DNA of 64,000 bases, taken from Xylocopa sonorina (taxonomy: Eukaryota; Arthropoda; Insecta; Hymenoptera; Apidae). Position 1 is the first letter of the stretch. Each line of letters starts with the position of its first letter. Below the pieces are notes generated by a model. The model ran no database searches and was not told where the DNA came from. It saw only the letters and a program-made list of their open reading frames with translations. Both the position numbers and the translations under genes were made by a program. The stretch is taken from NCBI RefSeq assembly GCF_050948175.1, contig NC_135207.1, positions 3,437,501-3,501,500 on the forward strand, written 5' to 3'. Of the stretch, positions 1 through 14,497 are shown in pieces.

Positions 1-3000
1 TGCTGCGATTTTTCTTAATTCGATTATACACGAGGGTGTCACGTTTAATCGTAGAATATCTCACGTAACTGAGAAGTTATTGTACAAATGTTCTTGCATA
101 AATTGTTTCACATGGAGGGAAATATTTTGTGGTACAGGCATTCTTTTTGCATTTCTTTGTACTTGTAATACAATATCATAATTATTGTTGAAATTAATTT
201 CAAATTTCTGATTAAAGTTATAACGTTTCAGAAATGATTGTAAATATAATTTGTTGTATGTAACATACATGGTTCTCGAACGCGAAGCAATGAAAATAAA
301 GTGATGCATTACAAATAAAAAGAATATCAATTTTGAAATGTTCACCACCATTATTCCTCCTCCATACCATTTTTTTTTTTTTTTTTTCATAATTGATCCA
401 TCCATCCATCCATGAAGAAAATTGAGCAAGTCAACGATGCAACATGATAACGTACTGTACTTTATATACATATGATCAAATTTATGTACTATACGATGAA
501 AGTTACTTACGATCTAAAGTGAAGTCGGCTAAAAATGAAAATATTTGATATCAATTAATAGTAATCTTCGTACGGAATAGGTGTTAATATTTTCATGCTA
601 TGAAATGATCATCTATTTATGATGATGTTTAAAGCAATGTATCTTAATCGTAATGGAGAGATTGTATATACATACCCCAAATTAAATCCATCGGTATCAA
701 AATTTTCCGCTAAACAGTAATTATTGCTTTGAGTGAATTCCTGTTTTTCCTCTTTTGTGACTAGTTGTAAACAATTCGGCAGGTTATACGACAGGATCGT
801 GACGTTTCGAAACAGATTAATTAATATCTTACCTGGTCTGTGTATCGGGTCGTCTCGTGTGACATCGATAGGCAGCGAATCGTCCCTTAAACTTTTCATC
901 AGATCTGCAGTCAGATATCGATACGGTTGTTCGTTGATCAATGCATCCGAACCTGCAAACAAATACGTATCTTGGTTCAATTTTATTATATTTAAGAACG
1001 AATGAGGATTAATTATTTTTATGCACTAATAGTGACAGTAAAAATTAGTGTTTTCTTAGATACAAAACATGTCTTTCCAGATCATTCGAGACTGCTGACT
1101 TTCATCGAGTGTACGAAACTTTTTTAATGTTTTCGAAAAACAGAAAAAATATTTTATACTAAGTGATCACCTAGCTATATTAAGGAAAGCAGTCTACGAA
1201 AGTAGTCTAAGAATATTTTTAATTTTTTAATCTTTTTTATGAAATAAAAATTCATTCATTTGTTGAGTGTTTTTAGAAATCTTTCAGTCAGAAATTCATA
1301 ATTCACGTTTAACTAATCACGTGTATGTAATCTTTGCCTGTTTCTTTTATATTTCTTGAATTACTTTATCATATAAAATTATGCAATTGTATAGCAATAT
1401 GTAGCAATAGTATAGCAATTGGTTGTGAAGCAATATTTAGTTATAAAAGACGTTATACCTCCTTCGTCATCGGAATCAGACATGAAACTCGTCTCCTGTA
1501 AACTCTCAGGTGCAATAACTTTGTACTTTTCATCCCAATTTTTATTATCAGGCGCCAACGTATCATAGGACAGTCCCTTTAACACTTCCATAACAGATAT
1601 ATATCCCAACTTTTGAGCTATATTTAACGCGGTTAAACCGTCCTGAAACGATTTCACGTATGCCATCATTTGTATCGTTAGAGCATCAAAATTATGCAAT
1701 ATTTAATTAGTAGTCGAAAGATTCGTATAACATATTATTTCTATATAAAGCGTATTTAAAATAGACACGTGAGAAGAAGAGAAATAACGTTACTCACGCC
1801 AGTTCGTGCTTTATGAGAAGCATTCCCTTCTAATAAAGCAGTAACAATATGGGCATGACCTTGCTGAGCAGCCTGATGAAGCGGGGTGTAATTCTGGTTA
1901 GTTTTTACATCGATACTCGCATTATGCTTCAACAGAAATCGAATCATCGAGAGATTTCCAAAATGCGCCGCGATATGTATTGGCCGGTAACCAGTTTCAG
2001 TTTCACTTTCCACGTTCGCACCATTTTTCACGAGTATAGAAGCCACTTTAATGAAATCTTCTTGAGCGCATAAATGCAACGCAGTTAGACCATTCTAAAT
2101 CAGATGGACATTAATTGTTAAACAATGAACGGTTATTAAATAGCACTTATTACATTTATCGATCGCATAAAAATTTAATGCGATCAAATAACTTGAGGTT
2201 GTCAATAATAATACAAAATGTAATACAAAAATTAAACTACGTTAAATGTTATTATAATTAATAGAATTCTCACGATTTAGTAATTTAAGTGCTTAATGCA
2301 CTTAACTCGAAGAAAAATTAAATGATTTTACTTGAATATACTTCGACAATTACAAACAATGTAGACGATTAAGACATGACTCTACACTCACCTTTGATTT
2401 ATGATTAGGATCAGCTCCATGTTCAATTAATAGATTCGTCATATCATAGTGTCCCTTTTGTGCACTTAAATGTAAAGGTGTAAATCCTGCTTTGGATTCA
2501 GCGTTTGCATTCGCTCCGTTTTCTAAGAGGGTAGAAGCGATATCCATCTACGCAATTTTCAATTAATCAACAATTAATTAAGTTGGTGGATAACATAATT
2601 GTTCGTCATCCATACTATTAATTATTATTTTATAACGAAGTTATACAAGTCTGTCTGTCTCATAACGTATAAATATAACTTTGGTTATCAATTTGTATTA
2701 TATATAGATATCAAAGTTAATAAGATAATAAGTTTATTGGTCTTTAACGATTTCCTCGATGATACTTAATTCCCAACTTCGCACACCCTTAGTTTTCGTT
2801 TAAGCGAAGAGTAAGCAAGTATTGTATTACCTGATTTTTCCGAGCTGCTATGTGTAGAGGAGTATGTCCGTTCTGAGAAGCTAGATGAGGGGATGCTCCT
2901 TTCTCTAACAAGAGGTTTGCAACATTTGGATGATCGTAATGACACGCCAAATGTAAAGGTGAAATATCATTCTGAAATGTTTTACAGTTTACCACGTTAA

Positions 3001-6000
3001 TGCATACTACACGTATACTACATTAATACATGCATAATGCGTAATGTACAAGTTGTATAATTAATTTAGAATTGTTATCTGGAATATTCGTAATCGAAGC
3101 AATTCCAAAAACGAAGGACTTTCAGGTATTTTTATCAATATATGTAGATATTTAGGGATTAATGTTCTTCACTTTTTCTCTTACTTTCTCTCTTTACTTT
3201 AAAAGACATTGCTTGCAAATATTAACAAATCCAAATAGTAATGCATCGTTTAATCGAAAAGTAAATTCAATATAAAGCTTTAACAAAATTTTCAAATAAA
3301 AAGCTCTAAATGAAATATAGTAAATACATACTAGAATGCAATACTTTGCACATACCTTTCCTTGCACATCTAGCTTGCAATCCCTTTGCAGCAGTATATT
3401 TGCAACGCTCATATTGCCATATTTAGCTGCGATATGTAAAGGAGTAAAACCATTCTTAGTTGTAGCCTTAAGAGAAGCATTGTTTTCTACAAGAATGGTT
3501 GCCACCTGTACATAAAAACACGATATTCAAACAACACTGTAATATGTATACATAGGCGCTTCTATCGAGCTTAAACAACTGAAGCAATTTGAAAAACTTT
3601 AAGATCACCTTTGTTCTTTAACATGTATATCCTCAAAGGAATCGATCGATTCATTTTGTTACTCTATTAAAAGAAAAAGTATTAATACGTTTAGGAAGTT
3701 GCGGCGTAACAAGAGTACAAAAGTTGCCTCGAAGGCCAATGCTCGCCTATGGTACTTGGATTTTGTAATATGCAATTGCATATATTGTTACTAATAACTG
3801 TAAGGATCGTGTTTTAGCTAGTACGCATTACACGTTAAATTCTCACGTCAGAATTACTTAATCTAACCCAACGTAACTCCTTTCAAAAGGACGTTAACCA
3901 CCTGGTAGAAGAATAGCAACATGAAAATAAGAGCGCCGCTAAAAAGTCCTGCAGTCGCCTAAGTAGCTAAAGTGTAGCAGGACCCAGGCAACAAATATCA
4001 TCAGCGAGAACAGTGACCACGACACTTAATGTCAGAAAAAAATGGATCTGTCCCATCGCACTGTTGGAGAATTTAGTAAGAACATGTCAAAAAGTACTTA
4101 AAAACCCGTTGCGATAAGCCCAATTGGCTAAAGGGCCACCCAATTGCTGCGTCCAAAGCAAGTACATCGTTGAAGTGTTCAAATGATCCGTGGCACTCGA
4201 TCCATTCGAACGATTTCAAATATGATCCTTCATTTTGAGATTAGTCAGAACGATCAAAAGGCGTTTAAATATATCGAGTAACTCTGAGCGATTTGCTATA
4301 AGAACCAAACGGTGTATTGCACTCTGTTTACAGTTTCTTTTTGTTTTTGTTCCTCTTTTTCTACGTTTCCCCATTTCCGTTTTCCATTTACGTAAGTATA
4401 GAGGTAAATTGTTAAGAACTTGAAAAGATCTTCTATCTAAGAACCTTTACATGCATCCTTTGACGTAGACGCGCGGCTGTTCTTAAAAAGTACATAGCTG
4501 ACGCCATATCGAATATTACAGCATCTGCATTGACATTTGTCTGCGTTGCGTACTCCTTTTCTTTTTCTTTTTCTTATGAATTGAGTGATAGCAAGATACC
4601 AAAGTTATGTGGTTATAATAACAGCGATCATATAATAAAATTCGTGTTAATCATTTCTTATCTTCTTATGCATACCCAATCCCATAAGCCTGAATTTTTA
4701 TGACGAATTGAAATAAATATATATGGCTCTCAATAGCTATAAATATTGGCAAAGAACAATGAAAATGTCTATCAGTACTCATACGTTGAACACCTGCTGA
4801 TATCTGACGGTTTTAACCCCTTGCCTTACGATTTAAGTTCCGATGGCACGGACCCTAAGTGACTGCAAAGTCGATCACACGTTCAGCCCATTCTCGTTCT
4901 ATTTACCACGTCTCCGATACGATATTGCAAGCTAAGGGGTTAATTTGTATGGAAACGCAGCTTCCCCATTAGCAAATGTCACCCTACGTTAATGCTTAAG
5001 GAAATTCATGAATGGACATATGACACACGTGTCACGTTAGTGCTACTATGCTGGTGACACGCGTGTCACGTTGATAATCTCAGAACGTGCTGACAATGTG
5101 CGTCTGCACATCCATAGTCGAATGTGGTGGCAGATTCTAAATTTGTCGACCGTAAAATAATCTCTTCGCAACACTATTTGCCTACCATATTTTGATTACA
5201 CTTTGTTAAAACAGTTTGATACAGATACAAATTTTTGTACCAAGCATACATGTAAGTGAGCTATTTGGTTGAAACGAATTCGATTATTTAATACTTATTA
5301 CGAATTACCTGTTATGTATTTAGGAAAACTTCTGATGATATGCTATCGAACTTATTAGATTAGAATTTGTATAATTGATGATTTATTTTAAGAGATCGCT
5401 TCCAACGTGATGCATTTCCGCGTGGAAAACAAAGCTGTTTTCACCAAACCTTATTTTTTCTTTGTATCTTGGTTTTATAAGTATTTTTTCCCTGAATTTT
5501 TAGAATTAAACACTTTTATATTATTTCAAATGATATCATGTAACGTTATATTGGGTCTGGGTTTTAAGGTATGATGCTTCAATTGAAGGAAGACATGTAC
5601 TTTCACCAGGAACCAAAGTTACGAGTTGAATGCAGCGATAACCACCCTTTTTTCTACAAATTTCTCGAATATTAAAAGAGATAAGTGGTATAGGAAAAGA
5701 TTTTTTAAAAACATGTAACATATCGAACGATTAGTCTAAGTAATTATTGAGGTATAGAATCTTAAATATTAAATTTCAAGGGAGTGGCTTGTTTGCGGCT
5801 AATTGTTCCTTTTAGAGTAGAATATGAGATGAGTAGAATACGATGCAATGAAAACATAATTGAACTATTAATAAATATTATTTTTACAGACGCGTATCAT
5901 TAAAATGCATCGATACGTCATAAAATTAATTACTTCCGTTTCTTAATTCTATTGTTGAATTTTCATATCAGATTAATGAAAATTCTAAAATAATCGATAT

Positions 6001-9000
6001 CATCACAGAAAAAAATCACAGAAAAAAGATTGACGACATTATTATAGTTTTATAACATTAAATGGACGAATTTATGACAGAGTTTTAACAAGTTTAACAC
6101 TTGCAATTACCAACTTATGCACTGAAATTGTGAGACTGATTATCATGTATCGAAAGAATCATCTTTTTCAGGAACAAAATGTTATGGGATGATCAAGTTT
6201 TACTTTTTTTTTCGACTTGCTTTTATTTCTAGAATCCTTTCTTACCTGGTTACGCCACGCGACCTAAAACACCTGGTATGATATTACACAAACAGTACCA
6301 TTTTGATAAGTGACAATTAATGGACATGGAATTATTTTCTGTAAAATATCGCCAGTGTAAGTACCACCTCTGTCCAATTCTATACAGTGAAATTCGACCA
6401 ATGGGATAAAAAACAAAATTGTAAAATATTTCCTCGTGCTGCGCTATATTCAATGAGTATAACACGCATTTCTAATAGAAATGTGGTGAGTTTCCTACCT
6501 TCGTGTGTTACTCTCCCAATTTCTGGTCCCCCAAATAAAAATTAGAACTAATAAAACGAGTACATAAAATAGAGACGTGAGATTATTTAATTTGAAAAAC
6601 TTAACAATAATAATAATAATAGCGTATACGATAACGATTTACAAAAGAAGAGGCAACATAAAAAAATAAGTAAGATGATGAAAAGTTTTATTAAAATTTC
6701 GTACAGATAAGCAACTTGACATAAAATGTAATAATTATAAACGAAACTCTGATTAAATAAGATGCGAGAAATGATATGTAAATGATAAAGAAGAAAGTAT
6801 GTAACAATAGAAAAATGAGCAATTTTTGTTAACTACAGAAATCATATAAGGTATTCCCGGTATCTCGTCCAAAATAAATATAATCTACTTTGTGCACCGA
6901 TGTAATCCGCTATCTTTGAAATTTCTTTATACATTACCTCCTCTTGTCCTTCTTTCGCTGCAATATGTAGCGCTGTGTACATATCTTTCGTCGTTGTGTC
7001 AACAGCAGCGCCATGTTGTAGAAGTAACATAACAATATCAATATTTCCTAATCTTGACGCAATGTGAAGGGGTGTTTGTTGCTCCTAAAAATGTCATAAA
7101 AATTACATGATTCATTATCAATTAATCATTTTAGTAACATTTTGCAGTAACAGTAATACGTTAATAATAAATTGGACTGAATAAACAATTTATTGCGCGC
7201 ATGTTATAAAGAGCAAACGTAACAGCAATATGAATGTGAACGTAAAAGAAGAATAAGATTAACTGGTGATGCATTCGAGATTGTTAATGAAAATTAAAGT
7301 GCGAATGATCATTTTTATGTATTTCTCGCTTTTATCGCAAAGTATGAGTTTTTGTTAAATATTAAAGAATTCAAGCTCGATCTTTTGTTTACTTACCCTC
7401 GCACGAGCATCAACCTTGGCTCCATTTCGTAACAAAATTCGAATAATGTCTGTCTGATTAGCTCTAGCTGCCAGATGCAGAGGTGTTTCGCCCCTAACAG
7501 TTGGCACATCAGGATTAGCTTCGTGTTGCAGTAGAAATATCACGATATTCATGCATCCCATAAAACTGGCCACATGTAATGGAGTCAGTCCAGACTATAA
7601 AATACATATATTTTCAATTAATATTTCGATACTATGACCCAATAACTTTCGAACGTGTTTCTCCTTCGAATACATAGAAATGATCATTTCTATTGATCAT
7701 CATCGTCATCATCGATCAGTTTTCTTGATAATTATGGAACTAATCGGTCCATTTTACTTTACGAAACGTTTCGAAACTTTTACATGTATCATCGTCATTA
7801 TGTCGCTTATGGAAGTACTGCTTGACTGAATAAAATTGACACCATTGTTGATCAAGCTGTTAAAGTGAAAAAAGAAAGAAGCTGTTTCTCTCATTAAATT
7901 TATAGTCTGTAATGATACACGTTTTCTTTCAGTCAAGCAGTAACTACAAACGACCCACTTCGTTATTTATCATACGACATAATTTAATTAATAATATAAA
8001 AAAATTGGTGAATAATTTTTATCTCATTTCTTTACTTACTCGAAACTGTTAGATTCGTTCAAACGAATAAAGTAAATGGTAAAACGTAAAATTATTGCAA
8101 AGTAAAATATACGTACGAACAATTTAAAACGAGAATGAAAATTCTATCGAAATAAATGTTTTGCGAGCAAATCAAGATGAACGATGGGCAGTAATGAACG
8201 TGGCTAAAGAATGCGAATAATTACCTCAGTAGTAGATTCGATAGACGCTCCGTGCTTTAATAAAAGCTCGACAACTTTTATGCGATTCTTCTTGCAGGCA
8301 ATGTGCAACGGTGTGAAACCATTTAAAGCGCGCGCATTTGGATCGGCTTTCCTGTCGAGAAGCAATTTCGCAACTCTAACATGCCCGCAGTGCGCGGCAA
8401 CATGAAGAGACGTTAAATAATCGATCGTAACTTCGTCTACTGGCGCTCGATGATACAATAGCACCCTCGCAGCATCTACATGGTCCCCTTGCGATGCCAT
8501 GTGCAACGGTGCGAGTCCGTTCTGAAAAAAACGTGTTCGCCATCATCATTTAACGAACGATGTCGATCGACCAATTAAGTCATACCCTTGTTATTATTAT
8601 TACTATTACTATTACTATTATCATTACTATTATTATTATGGCACACGCGTATAATAAGAATGGATATTTCCAACGTACTTTCGTTCGTGCACTGATAGGT
8701 GCGGAATGTTCAAGAAGCGTGGTAATCACTTGTTCATGACCAGATCTTGCTGCACAGTGAAGCGGTGTTAAACCATCCCTAGTTTTAGCATCGATTTGCG
8801 CAGAATTTTCTAATAATACTTTAACCATGTTGTTTTTACCCCACTTCGCAGCTACATGTAAAGGGCTTATATTATGCTGATAAAAGGAATCGCAAGTATT
8901 AATACAGGTACATTTATCGAAAAACTTTCCATCGACATCGACGTTCTCCGTACCTTCGCTAAATAATTCACGTCAGCACCGCGTTTAATTAATAATCGTG

Positions 9001-11557
9001 CTATCTCCTCGTTTCCGTAATGGGCGGCGATGTGCAGCGGTGTGAAGCCGCTTTTCGAGGTAACATCGGGCTTGTGATCGTTCTAAATGAATAAAGGAAG
9101 CAACGTATACCTTTTATTCAACAGCGTTATAAAAAATAGAATTAAACGAGCAGTTTTTTTAGTATTCAACATTTAATATTCACCTGTAACAACAAGTCTG
9201 CGGCTTTGCAATCGTCTTTCTTAGCCGCAATATGTAATGCCGGTAGTCTAACTTTCCCCTTAGAATCATTCTCTAAAAGAACGCTGACAACTTTGTCGTG
9301 TCCTTGTTGCATCGCTACAGCGAGAGGTGTAAATCCGTCCTGGAAATTATTTTCTTACAATATTCTTCTTCGTTTACAGGTCGCAATTGGAAAGCACGAT
9401 AAGCAGAGCACTGGAGTTAATTATTCACCTCTGTAGCGAGACTCTGGTTCGCTCCATTGCTGAGCAGCAATTTAACGACTTGATCGTGATTTTCCTGGGC
9501 AGCCATGTACAAAGGTGTAAAGCCATTCTGCGATTGAATGTTGACCGCAGCACCATATTGAATAAGAATGTTCACTATCTCCGATTGACCGGCTAAACGG
9601 CATTAAAACGATGATAAATGGTCTCATCGAACAATATATAGATTTCTATAATGTTATGAGAGAAAGTTTTCTTTATAAATACCTAACGAAGCTATGTGCA
9701 GCGCGGTGTTCCCCTTTTTTGTAGCTGCGTCTACTTTAGCACCCCTCTTCAACAACTCTGTTACTATTTCAACGTGACCATCTTTAGATGCCAAGTGTAA
9801 GGCATTTAAACCATTCTGAAATACATAACGCACAATGTAGAGAGTCCTTGGATTCGTACAATAGAATTCTATTATTATTATTGTTCGAACAGACTGGACA
9901 ATTATATTGTCCAATCATTTTACCATTCAAAAGTTATATACGTTTGAATTTTTATCGGAAACTATTTATTTTATTTTTTATTATCGTGTCATTTAGCAGC
10001 TCGATAAATAATCTGTAATGATAATAAAAGTTTTGTTCAGATCTACTTACCGAATTAGCTGTATTGATATCTAAATCAGTATCAAGGTATTCGATCACTT
10101 TTTCAAGGTTTCCGGACCGAGCAGCACGAAGAAATGCTGTCGTGTCATCAGCCTAAATATCAGATAAAATATAAATATTAATTGCGATATTTCTACATAT
10201 TTGTTGGAGAATATTAATTGAAAATAAATGACTAACTATCGATATGATTTTTATAAACGATATCGATGATATGTTCACATTTGTCCACCAACTATATATA
10301 ATAATCGTGTTTGAAATTTTAATGGTATACTCGAATTGTTATTAATAGCTGTCACTTTGATTGTTATAGCTAATTGCTAGTAATCTCACGCGTATCGTTA
10401 GTATAATTTAGCGGCATTAACGTTCTTGTTATTAGTTGTATCTCATATTGAAAATTTAAGATATGATTTAAAACGAAAGCATTGACGAATTTGACTGACA
10501 TGATTAATTTCTTAAATTCTAATTTCTGAAATTGTATTTTGTTATCGAGTGCGCAGTAGTATATGACAAATAAGATCAAACTTCTTCATCGTTCGATCTA
10601 TGACACTTTGTAAAGCAACTATGTGATTTTATCGCGTGCAGGTTTATACGCAATTTATGTTAGAATTATTGTTCGATACTACTTCGAAAAGCGTAAAAAC
10701 GTTTATATGTCTATATCGATAACATCACAGTCTCAACTGCTCAATTACATTTTAACGAAATCAATTTTAACGTTACTTTTATGTTAAACGTTCGTAAAAG
10801 GAAGAACAGCAAAAAGATGATTACGTTTAAATGCAAATTTATATATGAGTACAATTAATATTAATGAAGTGCAATAATTATGCAGCGCAACTGTCAGAGG
10901 TAGAGGAAGATTATCGCGCTTAAAAAAGAAAAGCGTTTGAGAAGCACTTGGGCCCGATTTATGTACAATGATCGAAAAAGCATTAAAAAATTTACAGGCA
11001 GGTGTAGTTTACTTTTTAATCGTCTACAAATTATCATAAAATTGATAAATATCGACTGCGTATATTACATGTAAATTAGTATATGCTCTAATTCGGCCAT
11101 GACCTTCGTCCCACTGACAACTTCGATGTATTCCAGCTAATAAATGCCGTACATCAATTTATTTCGCGTTATTCATACAACGCGAACGGTCCCCGCGTAC
11201 CGCACGTCAGGAACCGGCTTACGAAACGTCTACCTTCGCTATAGCGTGTGTTTTGCTTACTATCATCTGCACCTGGCTTCCTTTTATTTATCAACGGTTA
11301 CACAGAGAAAATTTCATGCGAGACGTGCAAAGCATATGCTGTAATATACGCATGTAGGGTGGACAGCAGGCTACTGAAAAGCTCGAGCCCAATCTACTTT
11401 CTACGAGCGTGAAAACGGAACCGCATCGATGCATCCCTCAAAGTCCACACCCTTTGATCGGTTGCGGTGAAAGAAAAATACCGGTGACATTGTCGTATGT
11501 CATTTCCGCTACGCAAAATGTGTGCAATCATACCTGACTGGTGCTATCGGTAACCAT
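1..11557 (-). CDS. Ank2: Ankyrin (membrane-skeleton adaptor), N-terminal 24-repeat part, truncated by the window edge
   Basis: Coding exons, in transcript order: 11557-11534, 10152-10051, 9815-9683, 9592-9429, 9339-9184, 9082-8954, 8876-8679, 8521-8225, 7594-7397, 7084-6938, 3505-3356, 2971-2831, 2547-2392, 2094-1798, 1642-1459, 952-833, 760-676. All have AG/GT borders and compatible phases, giving about 893 residues. Exon 1 encodes only MVTDSTSQ. Then come about 24 ankyrin repeats with TPLHxAA cores, mostly in 33-residue multiples (exons of 99, 198 and 297 nt). The spacer has MSDSDDEGG and the EQPYRYLTADLMKSL stretch that precedes the ZU5 domain in ankyrins. ZU5, UPA and death domains lie beyond position 1. 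Ankyrins tether ion channels and adhesion molecules to spectrin. The longest intron (3506-6937) shows no other gene. The Ank2 rather than Ank1 assignment is tentative; the family call is certain. Confidence 0.95.
4813..4943. mobile_element. piggyBac-like MITE with TTAA target duplications
   Basis: A 123-bp element in the longest ankyrin intron is flanked on both sides by TTAA (4813-4816 and 4940-4943). Its ends are inverted repeats beginning CCCCTT: the left end reads CCCCTTGCCTTACGAT and the right end, on the other strand, CCCCTTAGCTTGCAAT. TTAA targets and CCC-starting ends are typical of the piggyBac superfamily. There is no coding capacity, so it is a non-autonomous copy. Confidence 0.7.
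5021..5072. repeat. Pair of palindromes TGACAC-NN-GTGTCAC
   Basis: Two near-identical imperfect palindromes lie 33 bp apart (5021-5034 and 5054-5069), with arms TGACAC/GTGTCA around a two-base centre (AC, then GC). Each is followed by GTT. They could be a bound regulatory site or the remains of a mobile element end; the sequence does not decide. Confidence 0.4.
7818..7940. mobile_element. Tc1/mariner-like MITE
   Basis: A perfect 13-bp terminal inverted repeat, CTGCTTGACTGAA (7818-7830) and TTCAGTCAAGCAG (7928-7940), is flanked by TA on both sides, the target of Tc1/mariner transposases. It is 123 bp long, lies in an ankyrin intron, and has no coding capacity. Confidence 0.7.
8588..8640. repeat. 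Trinucleotide microsatellite (ATT/ACT)n
   Basis: Simple trinucleotide run of TTA/CTA units inside an ankyrin intron, likely length-polymorphic. Confidence 0.8.
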
Positions 11558-14497
11558 TTTGTGCTTTATAACAGACTAGACACTATCTTCCTAATCCTTT
11601 CACTTGTCCAGCGACTGCCGGACGCGAAGGTTCTTTTTCTCGACACGCGTTAAATCGCCATTGCACCCTTCGGATAATGCTAAAGGTGAATAGGAATATA
11701 GGAGCCGCCCCGTATACGAAACTAAGGCGCAGAATCGAACGGCAACGATTGCAGGAAAAACAGGGGTTGCACCGTTGCCTTTCTCACCCCTGCGACTGTC
11801 CTTGTTTCACCCTCGCCAATCCATGTGGGATATCGCTCCGTATTATCACTGTACGCATGCGTTTTATCATCTACACACCCACGCACACAGAGGCATTTCC
11901 TCCCTCTTGCCAGCCGTTCTGGGGATCTAGCAGACTAGAAAGACTAACCAGGTCTTACAACGTGCGAATTAGCAATTAAGGAAATATTACTGAACATATG
12001 ATTTATAGTTCCCCAGTATCAGCCTCGTGGCAAAAAGTTAATCATTTATGTCATCGTACCAATGTAATTCGCGTATTTAAGTATGTAATATCGAATAAAA
12101 ATAATATATATTTATGTATATTGTTTGTGACATATAAAATGCAATCAGCCAAGTTTGTTCAAACATGTTTGCCAAAAGCCTGCTAAAAATTTTGTTGACA
12201 GATTGGTTGCAGATTCAACATAGGATCTGTTATGTATATCGACTCTATAAGATCGATTATCAAAATACCAAATCGACGTTACCAAAATATGGTGACAGAA
12301 TTTTTTTGGCTCTCTGACACCTGCCTGTTTTCAAATTAGATCTGTGAATACTAATTGTATAGCGAGAGATTAGATTCTATCCCCCTTTCTCTTTTTAAAT
12401 AATCTGTTCTACATTAAGAATTAAACGAATTTCACGATAAATTAGTAATATATTGTACAAAATAAGATCGAAGTTTTAAACGCGTTATATTGTTACAATT
12501 ATAGTTTGTAAATCATTTAAATTGCATTTTAATGACTTTTCTCAATTTTTAGTATTTAAGTTCTGTCTCTTCTGAAACATTCTACCTTTTTATTCGAAAG
12601 AGAAATCTACTGCAGGAAGTCAAGAGAATTTTTTAATGCAGTTCTTGTTGGTCAGAGAAGAAAGTTTGGGGAATTGTTTAGAACGATACCCTGCTCACTG
12701 ATTTCGATCATTTTTAGATACGTTATTGTCAGCATGGTTTTAAGTGACTTTTCTTACACGCGTATCCATTGAATTCTTTTTATTTATAAGATATTTATAA
12801 ACAAATTGCTGTCACAGTGCGTTTGCAGTAACTCATAGGTCTAGGGATCTTTCAGAAAACCTGGTGCACAGTTGCATATACAGTTCCGTGAGCGCATGCG
12901 TTACACACACAGTTACACATTGAATTCACTCTGTAGCGACGATTTTTTTCTTTCTGAATATCTCAAAAACTAAGCGAAATCGATGGTTATATTTGCAGGA
13001 AAAAATTGTTCAAAACTTTCACTTCTACAACATATTCAAAAATCATTCAGATGTCACATACGAGAATTACAGTATTGCTATAAAAATAATTATATAGGCA
13101 ATGTTTTACTTTCTTTTTTAATTACAGGAACTGTGATACCTTTATCTCCTTCCGGTTGAATTCTAGTAAAAAAAGTAAACCAATTGAAGAGACACGGAAG
13201 CCAAGTACCAAAAATTGGCACCAAAGGTCACTAAAGTGCAATTTCAGCCATTTAAAGTTTTTCAAAGATTGTAAAAACTCGATACAATATTTCTTTTATA
13301 TTTATTTTCTTTTCAATGTGTACATATTTAAAATATAAAGATAATCTCTAATTTGATTTAAATTTATACAATATATTAAAATATTAATTACTTAGACTTA
13401 TATACCAAAGTAGATAGATATATTCTAAAGATTAAAATAATTACAAAACGCAACAGAATTATCATTCGATAGTCACAGATCAATAGATCATCTATCTATC
13501 GTATCTATAAATCCAAAGAAAGATTTATTTACAAAGTATGCGGTTCAGCGAGAAGTGATGAATCCGGAATTCTGAATGTGAAAAAGCTAATTTTGTTTTT
13601 CGGCTCTGGTATTTAAGGGATTTGTAACGAGCTTGGGAAGGGATAGTCTCATAGGTTGGAGGGGGTAGCCAAGGGTCAAGGATGAGACATAGGTTAGAGG
13701 TGATGCAAGGGATGAGTAATATTTAGCGTACATCACTGTTTGGGATGAATCCGTATTTACAAAAGATAGCAATTGAGACTATGGCTCATGAGATAATGAG
13801 TTGGCATCCAACAGTATGTTAAGACGTGCGATCGTTAATTAAATGGTAATTCGATTTATTTGATATTATAGGAAATTGTTTGTATATTCAGATGCAATTA
13901 CGCAGATGTAATTATTACATCTGATACATTTGTTAGATTTTAGGAAACACAGTTGTATATTGCAAATAGAAGATACTTTATTTGAAAATGTAAATGCTAC
14001 GATTGTTAGAAAATAAGAAATATTTTACGATTGTTTCAGTGTTGTAGAAAAAAATTAATTATACAAATAACAACATTATAGAAAAGCAAAAGTTAAAACG
14101 CTATTAAAATTTTACTCTTAAGGATAAACTAAGAACCATTACTCTTTCATTAGTTATACCTTTTAACTATGCAAGCTGTTATAACTTACATCTTTTACTT
14201 TATGAACTAACACACAGAGTACGTTAATTATACAAATTTTCTAAAAATATCTATCAGCATCTTAAACACTGGATTATCGCCAATATTACAACATAAATAT
14301 TAACATAAAAGCAATGACACATCATCGACATATTTCTAATGTTACTGCTGAATGAAATAAAAATTTGATCAAAGAATTGTATATCGCGATTATTACTTAT
14401 CAAGTGTTATTATTAATACAACATGTGCTTTCGAAAATTGGAAATATTTAGTTGGATGTACTGTATTAATATAATATAAAGAGGAGACTTAAATGTT
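11558..14497. other. 5' flank of the ankyrin gene and AT-rich intergenic DNA
   Basis: This should contain the ankyrin 5' UTR and promoter on the minus strand, but I could not place a core promoter with matching Inr and DPE. The part near 11.4-11.95 kb is richer in GC and CpG, as expected near a start site. The ORFs here (for example 11677-11979 plus) have no recognisable domain or codon pattern. Nothing else is seen. Confidence 0.5.

Noticed and set aside
65..154. Minus-strand block reading NAKRMPVPQNISLHVKQF with possible splice borders, as a further ankyrin exon
   Set aside because: The phase can be made to fit (also through an 18-nt micro-exon at 511-528), but the residues resemble no ankyrin segment I know and the acceptor is poor.
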